Below, in pieces: positions 1 through 6,538 of a stretch of 6,840 bases of DNA (position 1 is its first letter; each line of letters begins with the position of its first letter). Below the pieces are notes generated by a model. It did not search any database and had not been told where the DNA came from. It saw nothing but the letters and a program-made list of their open reading frames with translations. This stretch comes from Bacteroidales bacterium UBA3824 (GTDB lineage: Bacteria > Bacteroidota > Bacteroidia > Bacteroidales > UBA3824). The stretch is taken from NCBI GenBank assembly GCA_002393195.1, contig DGIK01000222.1, positions 1 to 6,840 on the forward strand, read 5' to 3'. The position numbers were made by a program, and so were the translations under genes.

Positions 1-9
1 TTTTATCAT
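1..9 (-). CDS. Possible first codons of a divergent gene (partial)
   Basis: Read on the - strand, an ATG at 9..7 is followed by ATA and AAA and runs off the window edge, giving M-I-K. It is preceded by a run of seven A's, like the leaders of other genes here, and lies about 50 nt downstream of a full consensus leftward promoter (63-94). Only three codons are visible, so the product cannot be named. A gene starting further left is equally possible. Confidence 0.35.
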
Positions 10-62
10 TTTTTTTGAAATTAATTGTTTAAAAACTCGTAAAATTAGACTTCTGAACGTCG

Positions 63-94
63 CAAAAGTAAAAACATATTCATCAAATTCCAAA
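63..94 (-). promoter_or_regulatory. Bacteroidota-type promoter facing left
   Basis: On the - strand, TTTG (94..91) is followed after exactly 20 nt by TACTTTTG (70..63). This matches the Bacteroidota primary sigma consensus TTTG-N19-21-TAnnTTTG. Transcription would start near position 56 and run out of the left edge. It implies a divergently transcribed neighbour of the haem genes. Confidence 0.6.
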
Positions 95-102
95 AAAATC
101 CT

Positions 103-110
103 TACCTTTG
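103..110 (+). promoter_or_regulatory. -7 box of the hemC promoter
   Basis: TACCTTTG matches the Bacteroidota -7 consensus TAnnTTTG and lies 20 nt before the hemC ATG. Transcription would start near 117, giving a very short leader. No clear TTTG element is present 19-21 nt upstream (79-83 reads TTCAT), so this promoter may be weak or need an activator. Any upstream element would overlap the leftward promoter at 63-94. Confidence 0.5.
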
Positions 111-130
111 CACTGCAAAACAATTTGATT

Positions 131-787
131 ATGAACACCCAAAACAATATAATCCGCATCATTGCCCGCGAGAGCCGCCTCTCAAAAATTCAGGTGGAGG
201 AATTTTTGCAGAAGTTCCCCGAAGTGAAATTTGAGGTAGAATATATTTCGTCATTTGGCGACAAAAACCAAAAAATTTCACTCCTGAACGGCGAGGCTCC
301 CGACGATATGTTTACACGCGAACTCGACCGCGCAATCCTCGACCGCCGCGCCGACATCGCCGTACATTCCGCAAAAGATTTGCCTACGCAACTCGCTGAC
401 GGTCTTAAAGTTGTGGCTTTGTACGAGGCTTTTGACAAGACAGATTCGTTAGTGAGCCGCAATCATATAAAACTCGCCGACCTTCCCGCCGGCAGCCAAA
501 TCGGCACGAGTTCGCCGCTCAGGAAAAAAGAACTTCTTGCATTGCGCCCCGACATAGAAATAGTAGGCATCCGTGGCTGCATCGAAGACCGTGTAAATCA
601 AGTACGTAGAGGCAAAATTGATGCTGCAATTGTTGCAACTTGCGCACTCAAACGCCTTGGAATGGAATCGGAAATCACCGAAATCCTGCCCTTTGCCACG
701 CATCCGATGCAAGGCAGATTGGCGGTAACAGGACGTGCTGACAACGATTTGATTGTCAACATGTTTAGTCGTGGCTCGATATTATGA
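131..787 (+). CDS. hemC: Short-form hydroxymethylbilane synthase (porphobilinogen deaminase)
   Basis: A cytoplasmic haem-pathway enzyme that joins four porphobilinogens into linear hydroxymethylbilane. The ATG at 131 gives 218 residues; an in-frame TTG at 125 is less likely. Recognisable family features are R13, the substrate-binding H79-S-A-K-D83 motif (D83 matches the catalytic Asp84 of E. coli), R131/K132, R148 and R154, and the K174-R-L-G motif. The usual enzyme has about 300 residues. This one ends just after the M193-Q-G segment, so the whole C-terminal domain 3 is missing, including the Gly-Gly-Cys motif that carries the dipyrromethane cofactor. The only cysteines are C150 and C171. 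The next gene starts on the stop codon (ATGA), which argues against a frameshift. The HSAKDLP motif and the QGRLA ending resemble the short chlamydial HemC as I recall it. The assignment is firm; how the cofactor is held is unknown. Confidence 0.88.
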   Translation: MNTQNNIIRIIARESRLSKIQVEEFLQKFPEVKFEVEYISSFGDKNQKISLLNGEAPDDMFTRELDRAILDRRADIAVHSAKDLPTQLADGLKVVALYEAFDKTDSLVSRNHIKLADLPAGSQIGTSSPLRKKELLALRPDIEIVGIRGCIEDRVNQVRRGKIDAAIVATCALKRLGMESEITEILPFATHPMQGRLAVTGRADNDLIVNMFSRGSIL

Positions 788-1380
788 AAACGCTTTACAC
801 AGGCGCAATTTGCCCAAATCCCGAATATCTGCACACGCCATTGATTGAGATTGTTGCCGTGGACGACGATACGGAATTAAAGGCGGCAATTTCTCAGTTG
901 CAAACATTTGATTACTTGCTATTTACAAGCCGATTTGCAGTGAAATATTGGGCGTCTTCGGGCGGAGGATTTGACGTGGAAAAAATTGTTTCCATAGGTT
1001 CAACAACTTCGGCGGCATTGAGCAAATTGGGCGTCAAAAATATCAATCAACCCGAAAAAGACGATTCTTACGGTGTAATTGATTGGTTTTCAAGGCAAAA
1101 ATTAGGTCGCGTCCTCATTCCGCGCAGCAACATCGCCCTGCCCATAATTCCCGACGGATTGCGGGCGTTAGGCTTTGATGTTGAGACAATTACAGCCTAC
1201 AAAAACCAAATGCCCGCCAATCCAATCAAGGTAAATCTCGCCGAAATCGACAAGATAATTTTCACCTCGCCAAGCACCGTTGACAATTTCGTGCGGCTCT
1301 ACGGCGTGATTCCAAAAGGAAAGATTTTGGAGACGCGGGGCGTGGTAACGGAGAAAAGATTGAAGAATTTTCTTGAATAA
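784..1380 (+). CDS. hemD: Uroporphyrinogen-III synthase, compact form
   Basis: Closes hydroxymethylbilane to uroporphyrinogen III with inversion of ring D, in the cytoplasm. The protein has 198 residues against about 240-250 for typical HemD. Family landmarks are visible: H17-T-P-L-I-E-I near the N-terminus, the L46-F-T-S segment, the I71-G-S-T-T motif, the second-domain strand V110-L-I-P-R followed by G130-F-D-V-E-T-I-T-A-Y, and F160-T-S-P-S-T-V. The helix normally found between the first strand and the PLIE motif is reduced, and the C-terminus is short. Its ATG overlaps the hemC stop as ATGA, so translation is probably coupled, which suits enzymes that hand over an unstable intermediate. 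HemD sequences diverge widely, so position next to hemC supports the call. Confidence 0.85.
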   Translation: MKTLYTGAICPNPEYLHTPLIEIVAVDDDTELKAAISQLQTFDYLLFTSRFAVKYWASSGGGFDVEKIVSIGSTTSAALSKLGVKNINQPEKDDSYGVIDWFSRQKLGRVLIPRSNIALPIIPDGLRALGFDVETITAYKNQMPANPIKVNLAEIDKIIFTSPSTVDNFVRLYGVIPKGKILETRGVVTEKRLKNFLE

Positions 1381-1403
1381 TTTTCAATTATTTGATAACT
1401 TTG
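1373..1403 (+). promoter_or_regulatory. Promoter for hemB-hemL at the end of hemD
   Basis: TTG (1373-1375) lies exactly 20 nt upstream of TAACTTTG (1396-1403), a full Bacteroidota-type promoter. The upstream element sits in the last codons of hemD. Transcription would begin near 1410, so the hemB ATG at 1422 is in the transcript while an upstream in-frame TTG at 1392 is not. hemB and hemL can therefore be expressed independently of hemC-hemD. Confidence 0.6.
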
Positions 1404-1421
1404 CGAAAAATATTTTCAGAT

Positions 1422-2408
1422 ATGAAACTAACACCATTCAAAAGATTCAGAACCTACCGCACGTCACAGGATGTGCGCGACCAATATGCCGACGTCAAAA
1501 TCAACGCCGACGACTTCATTTACCCGTATTTTGTTGTGGAGGGCAACGGCGTAAAAGACGAAATTTCCACAATGCCTGGCATTTACAGATTTTCGATTGA
1601 TACACTCGTGGCTGATGTGCAGGAAATCAGCAAGTTGGGCATCAACAAAGTGTTGCTTTTTGGCGTGATTCCCGACAATGAAAAGGATGAGCGAGGAAGC
1701 AAGGCCTACGACGAGGACGCACTTGTTTGCCGCGCCGTAAAAGCCATCAAAGCCGCTGTGCCTCAGATGATTGTGATTACAGACGTATGCCTTTGCGAAT
1801 ACACGAGCCACGGACATTGCGGTTTGCTTTGCAATCACGATGTTGACAACGATTCTACCCTGCCGCTCCTCGCGCAAATGGCTTACGTACACGCCAAGGC
1901 GGGTGCGGATTTTGTGGCTCCGTCGGCAATGATGGACGGTCAGATTGCGGCGTTGGACGCCATTCTCCGTGAAAACAACCTCCGAGACCGTTGCAAAATT
2001 CTCGCTTACTCCGCCAAATATGCGTCGGCGTTTTATGGCCCGTTCCGCGATGCAGCTGATTCTGCACCGTCGTTTGGCGACAGAAAAACCTATCAAATGG
2101 ACTTCCGCACCCACGACCAAGGCATCGAGGAAATCGCCGCCGACATCGAGGAAGGCGCAGATTGGACGATGGTGAAACCCGCAATGCCATACCTCGATAT
2201 GATAGCGCGTGGTGTGATGAAATTCCCTGATATTCCGATGGTTGCGTATCAAGTGAGCGGCGAATATTCCATGATGAAAGCCGCCGCAAAACTCGGCTAC
2301 CTCGATGAAAGGCGCATCGTTTTTGAGAGCCTTATAGCCATCAAACGCGCCGGCGCAAAATATATCATTTCGTATTACGCAAAAGAATATATGCAAAGAT
2401 GGGCATAA
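1422..2408 (+). CDS. hemB: Porphobilinogen synthase (delta-aminolevulinic acid dehydratase)
   Basis: Condenses two 5-aminolevulinate molecules into porphobilinogen in the cytoplasm; the family is usually octameric. The ATG at 1422 gives 328 residues, matching the family (E. coli 324). An in-frame TTG at 1392 would add ten residues but lies upstream of the predicted transcription start. The zinc-type cysteine cluster is present as C123-x-C125-x7-C133 in the D121-V-C-L-C stretch, so a zinc-dependent rather than Mg-only enzyme is expected. The two active-site lysines are K199 (in Y-S-A-K-Y) and K252 (in M-V-K-P-A), the latter being the Schiff-base residue. The gene lies 41 nt after hemD, with its own promoter, and overlaps hemL by 10 nt. 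Confidence 0.96.
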   Translation: MKLTPFKRFRTYRTSQDVRDQYADVKINADDFIYPYFVVEGNGVKDEISTMPGIYRFSIDTLVADVQEISKLGINKVLLFGVIPDNEKDERGSKAYDEDALVCRAVKAIKAAVPQMIVITDVCLCEYTSHGHCGLLCNHDVDNDSTLPLLAQMAYVHAKAGADFVAPSAMMDGQIAALDAILRENNLRDRCKILAYSAKYASAFYGPFRDAADSAPSFGDRKTYQMDFRTHDQGIEEIAADIEEGADWTMVKPAMPYLDMIARGVMKFPDIPMVAYQVSGEYSMMKAAAKLGYLDERRIVFESLIAIKRAGAKYIISYYAKEYMQRWA

Positions 2409-3676
2409 ACAACAGACCACTTTCACAGGCGGCCTACGAGCGGGCTTGCCAAGTGATACCGGGCGGCGTCAATAGCCCCGTCCGTGCGCTCAGGAGCGTT
2501 GGCACGACGCCGATTATTGTCGATAACGCACAGGGCGCGTATTTCACTGATATTGACGGCAATAAGTTCATCGATTTTTGTATGTCGTGGGGTGTTTTCA
2601 TCCTTGGACACAGGAATCCCGAAGTTACCACTGCGGCTATTCAGGCGGTCTTGAAGGGCAGTAGTTTTGGCATTCCGACCGAGGCTGAAACTATTCTCGC
2701 AGAGAAGGTTCGCCAAGCCTTTCCGTCTATGGAGCGACTGAGGTTTGTCAACAGCGGCACGGAAGCCACAATGTCCGCAATCCGCGTGGCACGAGGCTAC
2801 ACCGGCAGGGATATTTTGGTGAAATTTGAGGGCAATTACCACGGACACGCCGACCATCTTTTGGTGGCGGCAGGGTCGGGCGTTGCAAATATCAGCAATG
2901 CATCGTCGGCAGGCGTTCCCGCTGATTTTGTGAAACATACGGTGGTTTTGCCTTACAACGACACGCAGGCATTGCGCGATTATTTCGATAAAAATGGCGA
3001 CAAGGTTGCGGCTCTGATTTTGGAGCCTGTGGCCTGCAATATGGGCGTTGTAAATCCTGACGAGGATTTTTTGAAGGCGACACGCGAAGTTACCGCGCAG
3101 CACGGCGCAGTGTTGATTTTCGACGAGGTGATTACAGGTTTTAGATTGGCATTTGGCGGCGCACAACAGCGTTTTGGCATCAAACCCGACATGACCACGG
3201 TGGGCAAAATTGTTGGCGGCGGCTATCCGGCGGCGGCGTTTGGCGGCAAAGCTGAAATTATGAAATGCCTTGCGCCCGACGGCCCTGTATATCAGGCGGG
3301 TACGCTCAGCGGCAATCCTGTGGCAATGGCGGCAGGCATCGCAACTCTCAACATCCTCGACAATCCGCAAATCTACGCCGACCTCGAACGCCGGAGCGAC
3401 AATTTCATCGCCCGACTTCAAAAAATCATCGACGGCAAGGGCATACAACTCAACCGTTGCGGCACGATGTTCACGCTGTTTTTCAACGACTTGCCCGTCC
3501 GCAATTTCCAGGACACCAAACGCAGCGACCAAGAGCGTTTTGCGCGTTACTTCCGCAATATGCTCTCACGCGGCATCTACGTAAGCCCGTCGCAGTTTGA
3601 AGGCAATTTCATCTCCGTCTGCCACACTGACGAAGTGTTGGAGAAGGTGCTGAGGGCTGTGGAGGAGAGTATTTAG
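2399..3676 (+). CDS. hemL: Glutamate-1-semialdehyde 2,1-aminomutase
   Basis: A PLP-dependent enzyme that isomerises glutamate-1-semialdehyde to 5-aminolevulinate, the last step of the C5 route that starts from glutamyl-tRNA. At 425 residues it is full length (E. coli 426). The N-terminal P21-G-G-V-N-S-P-V-R-A motif is typical of HemL. S119-G-T binds the PLP phosphate region, the G145-N-Y-H-G-H segment is conserved, D242-E-V contacts the pyridine nitrogen, and K270 in T-V-G-K-I-V-G-G-G is the PLP lysine. The ATG at 2399 overlaps the end of hemB by 10 nt in another frame, suggesting coupled translation. Its presence means the organism makes aminolevulinate from glutamate, not by HemA-type ALA synthase from glycine and succinyl-CoA. 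The partner glutamyl-tRNA reductase is not in the window. Confidence 0.97.
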   Translation: MGINNRPLSQAAYERACQVIPGGVNSPVRALRSVGTTPIIVDNAQGAYFTDIDGNKFIDFCMSWGVFILGHRNPEVTTAAIQAVLKGSSFGIPTEAETILAEKVRQAFPSMERLRFVNSGTEATMSAIRVARGYTGRDILVKFEGNYHGHADHLLVAAGSGVANISNASSAGVPADFVKHTVVLPYNDTQALRDYFDKNGDKVAALILEPVACNMGVVNPDEDFLKATREVTAQHGAVLIFDEVITGFRLAFGGAQQRFGIKPDMTTVGKIVGGGYPAAAFGGKAEIMKCLAPDGPVYQAGTLSGNPVAMAAGIATLNILDNPQIYADLERRSDNFIARLQKIIDGKGIQLNRCGTMFTLFFNDLPVRNFQDTKRSDQERFARYFRNMLSRGIYVSPSQFEGNFISVCHTDEVLEKVLRAVEESI

Positions 3677-3683
3677 AATCTTT

Positions 3684-3723
3684 GTAATGGTTATGTCAGG
3701 AAAAAATCCGGCATAACCATTAT
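3684..3723. terminator. Hairpin between convergent genes, likely bidirectional terminator
   Basis: TAATGGTTATG (3685-3695) pairs perfectly with CATAACCATTA (3712-3722). Inner G-T and C-G pairs extend the stem around an A-rich loop. It starts 7 nt after the hemL stop, and the TAA of the TIR gene on the other strand (3722..3720) lies inside the right arm. No long T-run follows on either strand, so termination strength is uncertain. Confidence 0.6.
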
Positions 3724-4685
3724 TTATCCAACACCTTTTTATCTGCATTTGGATTGGCTTTCTTTGCCCAACGATCGTAATAGCCCTCAGTTTCAGGGCC
3801 ATAGATGCCGTCTATTGTGATGAACTCGGTAAATCCAATCTTGAGAGAGAGATAAGTTTGCAGGGCAATGACGGCGTTTTTGGTGGATTCGTCATATATT
3901 CCATCGGTTTCAATCGGCGCACTAAACGATTTCAGGAAATCCTTGGCAGCGGAAGAATTTTTGTTGTTCTTCTCGTCTTCAAGCAAAGCCTCACGGGTTG
4001 AATTGAGATTCATCTGCATCAGTTGGCATTGATGCGTTGTCAAACCATTGTAAACAGACTCTCTTTTATTATTAGTGGCTTGGGGCTTAATTTCCACGCC
4101 AGATTTTGAGCCAATATAACTCTTCAACTGCGAAATCAAAGCTGCATAATCATTTTCCCTGACAACGTGTTTGGCAGTGTTGTAGTCGGCGAGATATTGG
4201 TAAAGCGCGGCGAGGTCATTGAGATAATAGCCAAAATGCGCCGCCTCAGTCTCAGAGTTTGAAAGCGGAATGATGCCCTCGGCGAGTTGTTCAACGAGCT
4301 CCTGTTTGCGCTGATTGAAGAAGGCGTAATACTCTTTATACTTGGACTTTACAGTGATGTCTGCGCCAGGCATCACAATCGGGAATACGCGCTGACTAAT
4401 TTTGCCATTCTCCCTAATAAGATGCCACTCATGCATACAATGTAGCGACTTGATATACTTTTCACTGACAACCACAATCACCGCGCAGCCCTCGCCAATT
4501 TCCTCCTCCGCCTTGTGGATGCTCCAGCGGTAGGGACAAAGGTTTTCCTTGTCGCGTTTATAATAGATACCATTGCGCTCCATAATTTGGCAAAGGTTGT
4601 TTACATCCGCTTCAAGGTCAGGATTGGCTTCATTAGCCCATGCGTATGAAATATAAACTGGTGTGTCAGGGTTGATATACTGCAT
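3720..4685 (-). CDS. TIR-domain protein with C-terminal peptidoglycan-binding-like repeats
   Basis: The protein has 321 residues and no signal peptide or membrane segment, so it should be cytosolic. Residues 9-105 look like a TIR domain: the opening Y11-I-S-Y-A-W, the I63-G-E-G-C-A-V-I-V-V-V-S74 core, and S80-x-x-C83-x-x-E86, where the Glu matches the catalytic residue of NAD-cleaving TIR enzymes. F101-P-I-V-M-P and the helical region to about 195 resemble the extension found after TIR in many bacterial TIR proteins. A polar linker follows. The C-terminus has two related motifs, D261-G-I-Y-D-E-S-T and D292-G-I-Y-G-P-E-T, the second close to the core of PG_binding_1 domains. Bacterial TIR proteins often act in phage defence or signalling by consuming NAD+; that role is inferred here. 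Two sampled lines (3961, 4081) are 40-43% GC, against 58% in two hemL lines (2761, 3361), which hints at separate acquisition. No partner defence gene is adjacent. Confidence 0.8.
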   Translation of the reverse strand: MQYINPDTPVYISYAWANEANPDLEADVNNLCQIMERNGIYYKRDKENLCPYRWSIHKAEEEIGEGCAVIVVVSEKYIKSLHCMHEWHLIRENGKISQRVFPIVMPGADITVKSKYKEYYAFFNQRKQELVEQLAEGIIPLSNSETEAAHFGYYLNDLAALYQYLADYNTAKHVVRENDYAALISQLKSYIGSKSGVEIKPQATNNKRESVYNGLTTHQCQLMQMNLNSTREALLEDEKNNKNSSAAKDFLKSFSAPIETDGIYDESTKNAVIALQTYLSLKIGFTEFITIDGIYGPETEGYYDRWAKKANPNADKKVLDK

Positions 4686-4718
4686 TTTGAGTGACTTTTT
4701 TAATTATGTATTCACCCA

Positions 4719-4750
4719 CAAAATTACAGTAATTATTTTTTACCTCCAAA
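4719..4750 (-). promoter_or_regulatory. Promoter of the TIR gene
   Basis: On the - strand, TTTG (4750..4747) is followed after exactly 20 nt by TAATTTTG (4726..4719), a perfect Bacteroidota consensus. The predicted start near 4712 leaves a leader of roughly 27 nt before the ATG at 4685. Confidence 0.7.
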
Positions 4751-4753
4751 AAA

Positions 4754-4785
4754 ATTTTTTAATACGACAGAAATACTTATTTTTG
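4754..4785 (+). promoter_or_regulatory. Promoter of the GlsB-like gene and peptidase
   Basis: TATTTTTG (4778-4785) matches TAnnTTTG and lies 32 nt before the ATG at 4817. The expected upstream element at 4754-4757 reads ATTT, within a T-run, so only the -7 box is a good match. It lies back to back with the TIR promoter; the two upstream elements are a few bases apart. Confidence 0.5.
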
Positions 4786-4816
4786 CGCTGTAATAACAAA
4801 CATAACAAAAAAAACT

Positions 4817-5110
4817 ATGGACACACTACAAGTATCGTTCAAATCAATATTTGGTGACATCGACCATCCGCTGATATTCATCTTGATAGGCCTTGCCTCG
4901 GGATATGTGGCGAGCAAACTGATGACTCATTCAAGCAGCCGCCTTGGTCTCATCGCAAACGTTACCGTGGGCGTATTGGGCAGCCTTTTGGCGGGCTGGC
5001 TTTTCCCGAAAATCGGCATCACATTCACCGACAACGTCTGGGGATGGTTTCTCCAAGGTCTCATCGGCGCAATCATAATACTCGCCGTCATCAACAAACT
5101 AAAAAGGTAA
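4817..5110 (+). CDS. GlsB/YeaQ/YmgE-family small membrane protein
   Basis: The protein has 97 residues and three predicted membrane segments at about 17-35, 45-63 and 76-93, ending in a basic K-L-K-R tail. The glycine-rich pattern G25-L-A-S-G-Y-V-A in the first helix, and N48 followed by G52-V-L-G-S-L-L-A-G in the second, match the transglycosylase-associated family (Pfam Transgly_assoc; E. coli YeaQ is 82 residues). Members sit in the inner membrane and are linked to stress responses, but their molecular role is not established and the family name does not imply enzyme activity. The extra N-terminal 15 residues are longer than in YeaQ. The start codon follows an A-rich leader. It is the first gene of a likely two-gene unit with the peptidase, separated by 6 nt. 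Confidence 0.88.
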   Translation: MDTLQVSFKSIFGDIDHPLIFILIGLASGYVASKLMTHSSSRLGLIANVTVGVLGSLLAGWLFPKIGITFTDNVWGWFLQGLIGAIIILAVINKLKR

Positions 5111-5116
5111 CGTAAT

Positions 5117-6538
5117 ATGAAGACATTCAGCAAGATAATAGCAATGGCGGCAGTTACTGCACTTGCAATTCCGCAGATGGCGGAGGCGCAGTTTAAAGTG
5201 TCGCCCGACAAGTACGCCGTGAAATTCACGGACAAGAACAACAACGGCTATTCGCTTGACCGCCCCGAGGAGTTCCTCACAAAGAAGGCTCTCGACCGCC
5301 GCGCAAAGTTCCAAATCAACCTCGACGACTTCGACCTGCCCGTAAACTGGGCTTATGTGGATTCGTTGAAGGCGTTGGGCTTCAAGGTGCAAGGCGTTTC
5401 AAAATGGCTCAACTGCGCCGTCATTCAAACCGACGACTCCACCGAACTTGCAAAATTGAACAATTTGAGTTTCATTGACACCGGCTACAAGTGGCTTCAA
5501 GTCAAGGAGAAGACTACATCGCTTCCGCCTGTTGAGCGTCCCAAAATCAAAGAAAAGAAAAACAAGAATCCCGAAACAGTCAAATACGTTTATGACTACG
5601 GCGAGGGATTGAATCAGGCTGAAATGCTCAACATCCCCAAACTCCACGCCCTCGGCTACACCGGCAAGGGGATGACGATTGCGGTGTTTGACGCCGGATT
5701 CTACAAGGCTGACCAGCTCAACTGCTTTACAAAAATGTTTGAGGAAGGCAGGATACTCGGTGTGAGGGATTTTGCCGACAATGACAGCGTAGTCTATGAC
5801 GCCGACAACCACGGCATGAACGTATTAAGTTGTATTGCAGGCAATTGGAGCGGTCAACTCGTCGGCACTGCGCCCGAAGCAAGCGCGTACTTGTTCAGGA
5901 CGGAGATTAGTTCATCGGAAAACATCGTTGAGGAATTTCTGTGGGCGTTTGCAGCAGAAGTTGCTGACAGCCTTGGAGTTGACATGATTCATAGCAGCCT
6001 TGGCTATCAAAAATTTGATGACAAGAGCGTAAGCTACACCCGCGAACAGGGCGACGGCAACACCACAATCGCCGACATTGCAGCCGACCGCGCCGCCTCA
6101 AAAGGCATCGTGGTTACAGTCAGCGGCGGAAACGGCGGCGACGACCTGGCATATCCGTGGGTGACATCACCCGCAGACGCGGACAGCGTTTTGGCGGTTG
6201 GCGCAGTAGATAAACGCCGTAAGATTGCATATTTCAGCTCAATAGGCAACACAGTTGACGGTCGCGTAAAACCCGATGTTTGCGCAATAGGCTTCATGGC
6301 CGCCGTCCAGGGACCGAGCAACCACATCACGCACTCAAACGGCACTTCGTTCTCAGGCCCCATAATGGCAGGAAGCGTTCTCTGCCTCATGCAAGCTCAC
6401 CCAGACGCACCTGTAATGGAGATTTTGCAGGCTGTGAGGGCTGCGGGCGACATCTACGACCATCCCGATGTGCAATACGGCTACGGAATCCCCGATTTTG
6501 AACTCGCACACAAAATACTGACCAAGAGAGGATATTAA
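5117..6538 (+). CDS. Secreted subtilisin-like (S8) serine peptidase
   Basis: The protein has 473 residues. The N-terminus (K2, hydrophobic stretch 7-19, then A22-E-A) is a Sec signal peptide with likely cleavage after residue 24. There is no lipobox cysteine. Residues 25 to about 160 form the prodomain-like region common in Bacteroidota S8 peptidases, with the F52... ALDRRA segment (58-63) and SKWLN (95-99). The catalytic triad is complete: D192 in A-V-F-D-A-G, H232 in N-H-G-M, and S411 in N-G-T-S-F-S-G-P, with N339 in S-G-G-N-G-G as the oxyanion-hole residue. The protein ends soon after the catalytic domain, at K-R-G-Y, with no type IX sorting domain, so a periplasmic location is more likely than the cell surface. 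The substrate is unknown. It lies 6 nt after the GlsB-like gene and is probably cotranscribed with it. A Lys-rich stretch at 142-151 may be a processing site. Confidence 0.93.
   Translation: MKTFSKIIAMAAVTALAIPQMAEAQFKVSPDKYAVKFTDKNNNGYSLDRPEEFLTKKALDRRAKFQINLDDFDLPVNWAYVDSLKALGFKVQGVSKWLNCAVIQTDDSTELAKLNNLSFIDTGYKWLQVKEKTTSLPPVERPKIKEKKNKNPETVKYVYDYGEGLNQAEMLNIPKLHALGYTGKGMTIAVFDAGFYKADQLNCFTKMFEEGRILGVRDFADNDSVVYDADNHGMNVLSCIAGNWSGQLVGTAPEASAYLFRTEISSSENIVEEFLWAFAAEVADSLGVDMIHSSLGYQKFDDKSVSYTREQGDGNTTIADIAADRAASKGIVVTVSGGNGGDDLAYPWVTSPADADSVLAVGAVDKRRKIAYFSSIGNTVDGRVKPDVCAIGFMAAVQGPSNHITHSNGTSFSGPIMAGSVLCLMQAHPDAPVMEILQAVRAAGDIYDHPDVQYGYGIPDFELAHKILTKRGY

Noticed and set aside
770..1380. 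Frameshift as the cause of the short HemC
   Set aside because: The frame after the stop is a complete hemD beginning on the stop codon, leaving no room for the missing HemC domain, and no Gly-Gly-Cys motif is found in the other frames.
1392..1421. TTG start extending hemB by ten residues
   Set aside because: It overlaps the -7 box of the hemB promoter, so it would lie upstream of the predicted transcript; the ATG at 1422 gives the family's usual N-terminus.
1464..2426. Open frame of 320 codons antisense to hemB
   Set aside because: It lies opposite a clearly conserved hemB, shows no domain motif, and is rich in His, Cys and Arg as expected from reading a GC-rich coding strand backwards.
2423..3532. 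Open frame of 369 codons antisense to hemL
   Set aside because: It mirrors hemL across nearly its full length and has the same biased composition; no promoter or recognisable motif supports it.
4663..4857. Small + strand open frame of 64 codons
   Set aside because: It spans the TIR start, both promoters and the GlsB-like start, and its content is low-complexity translation of an AT-rich intergenic region.
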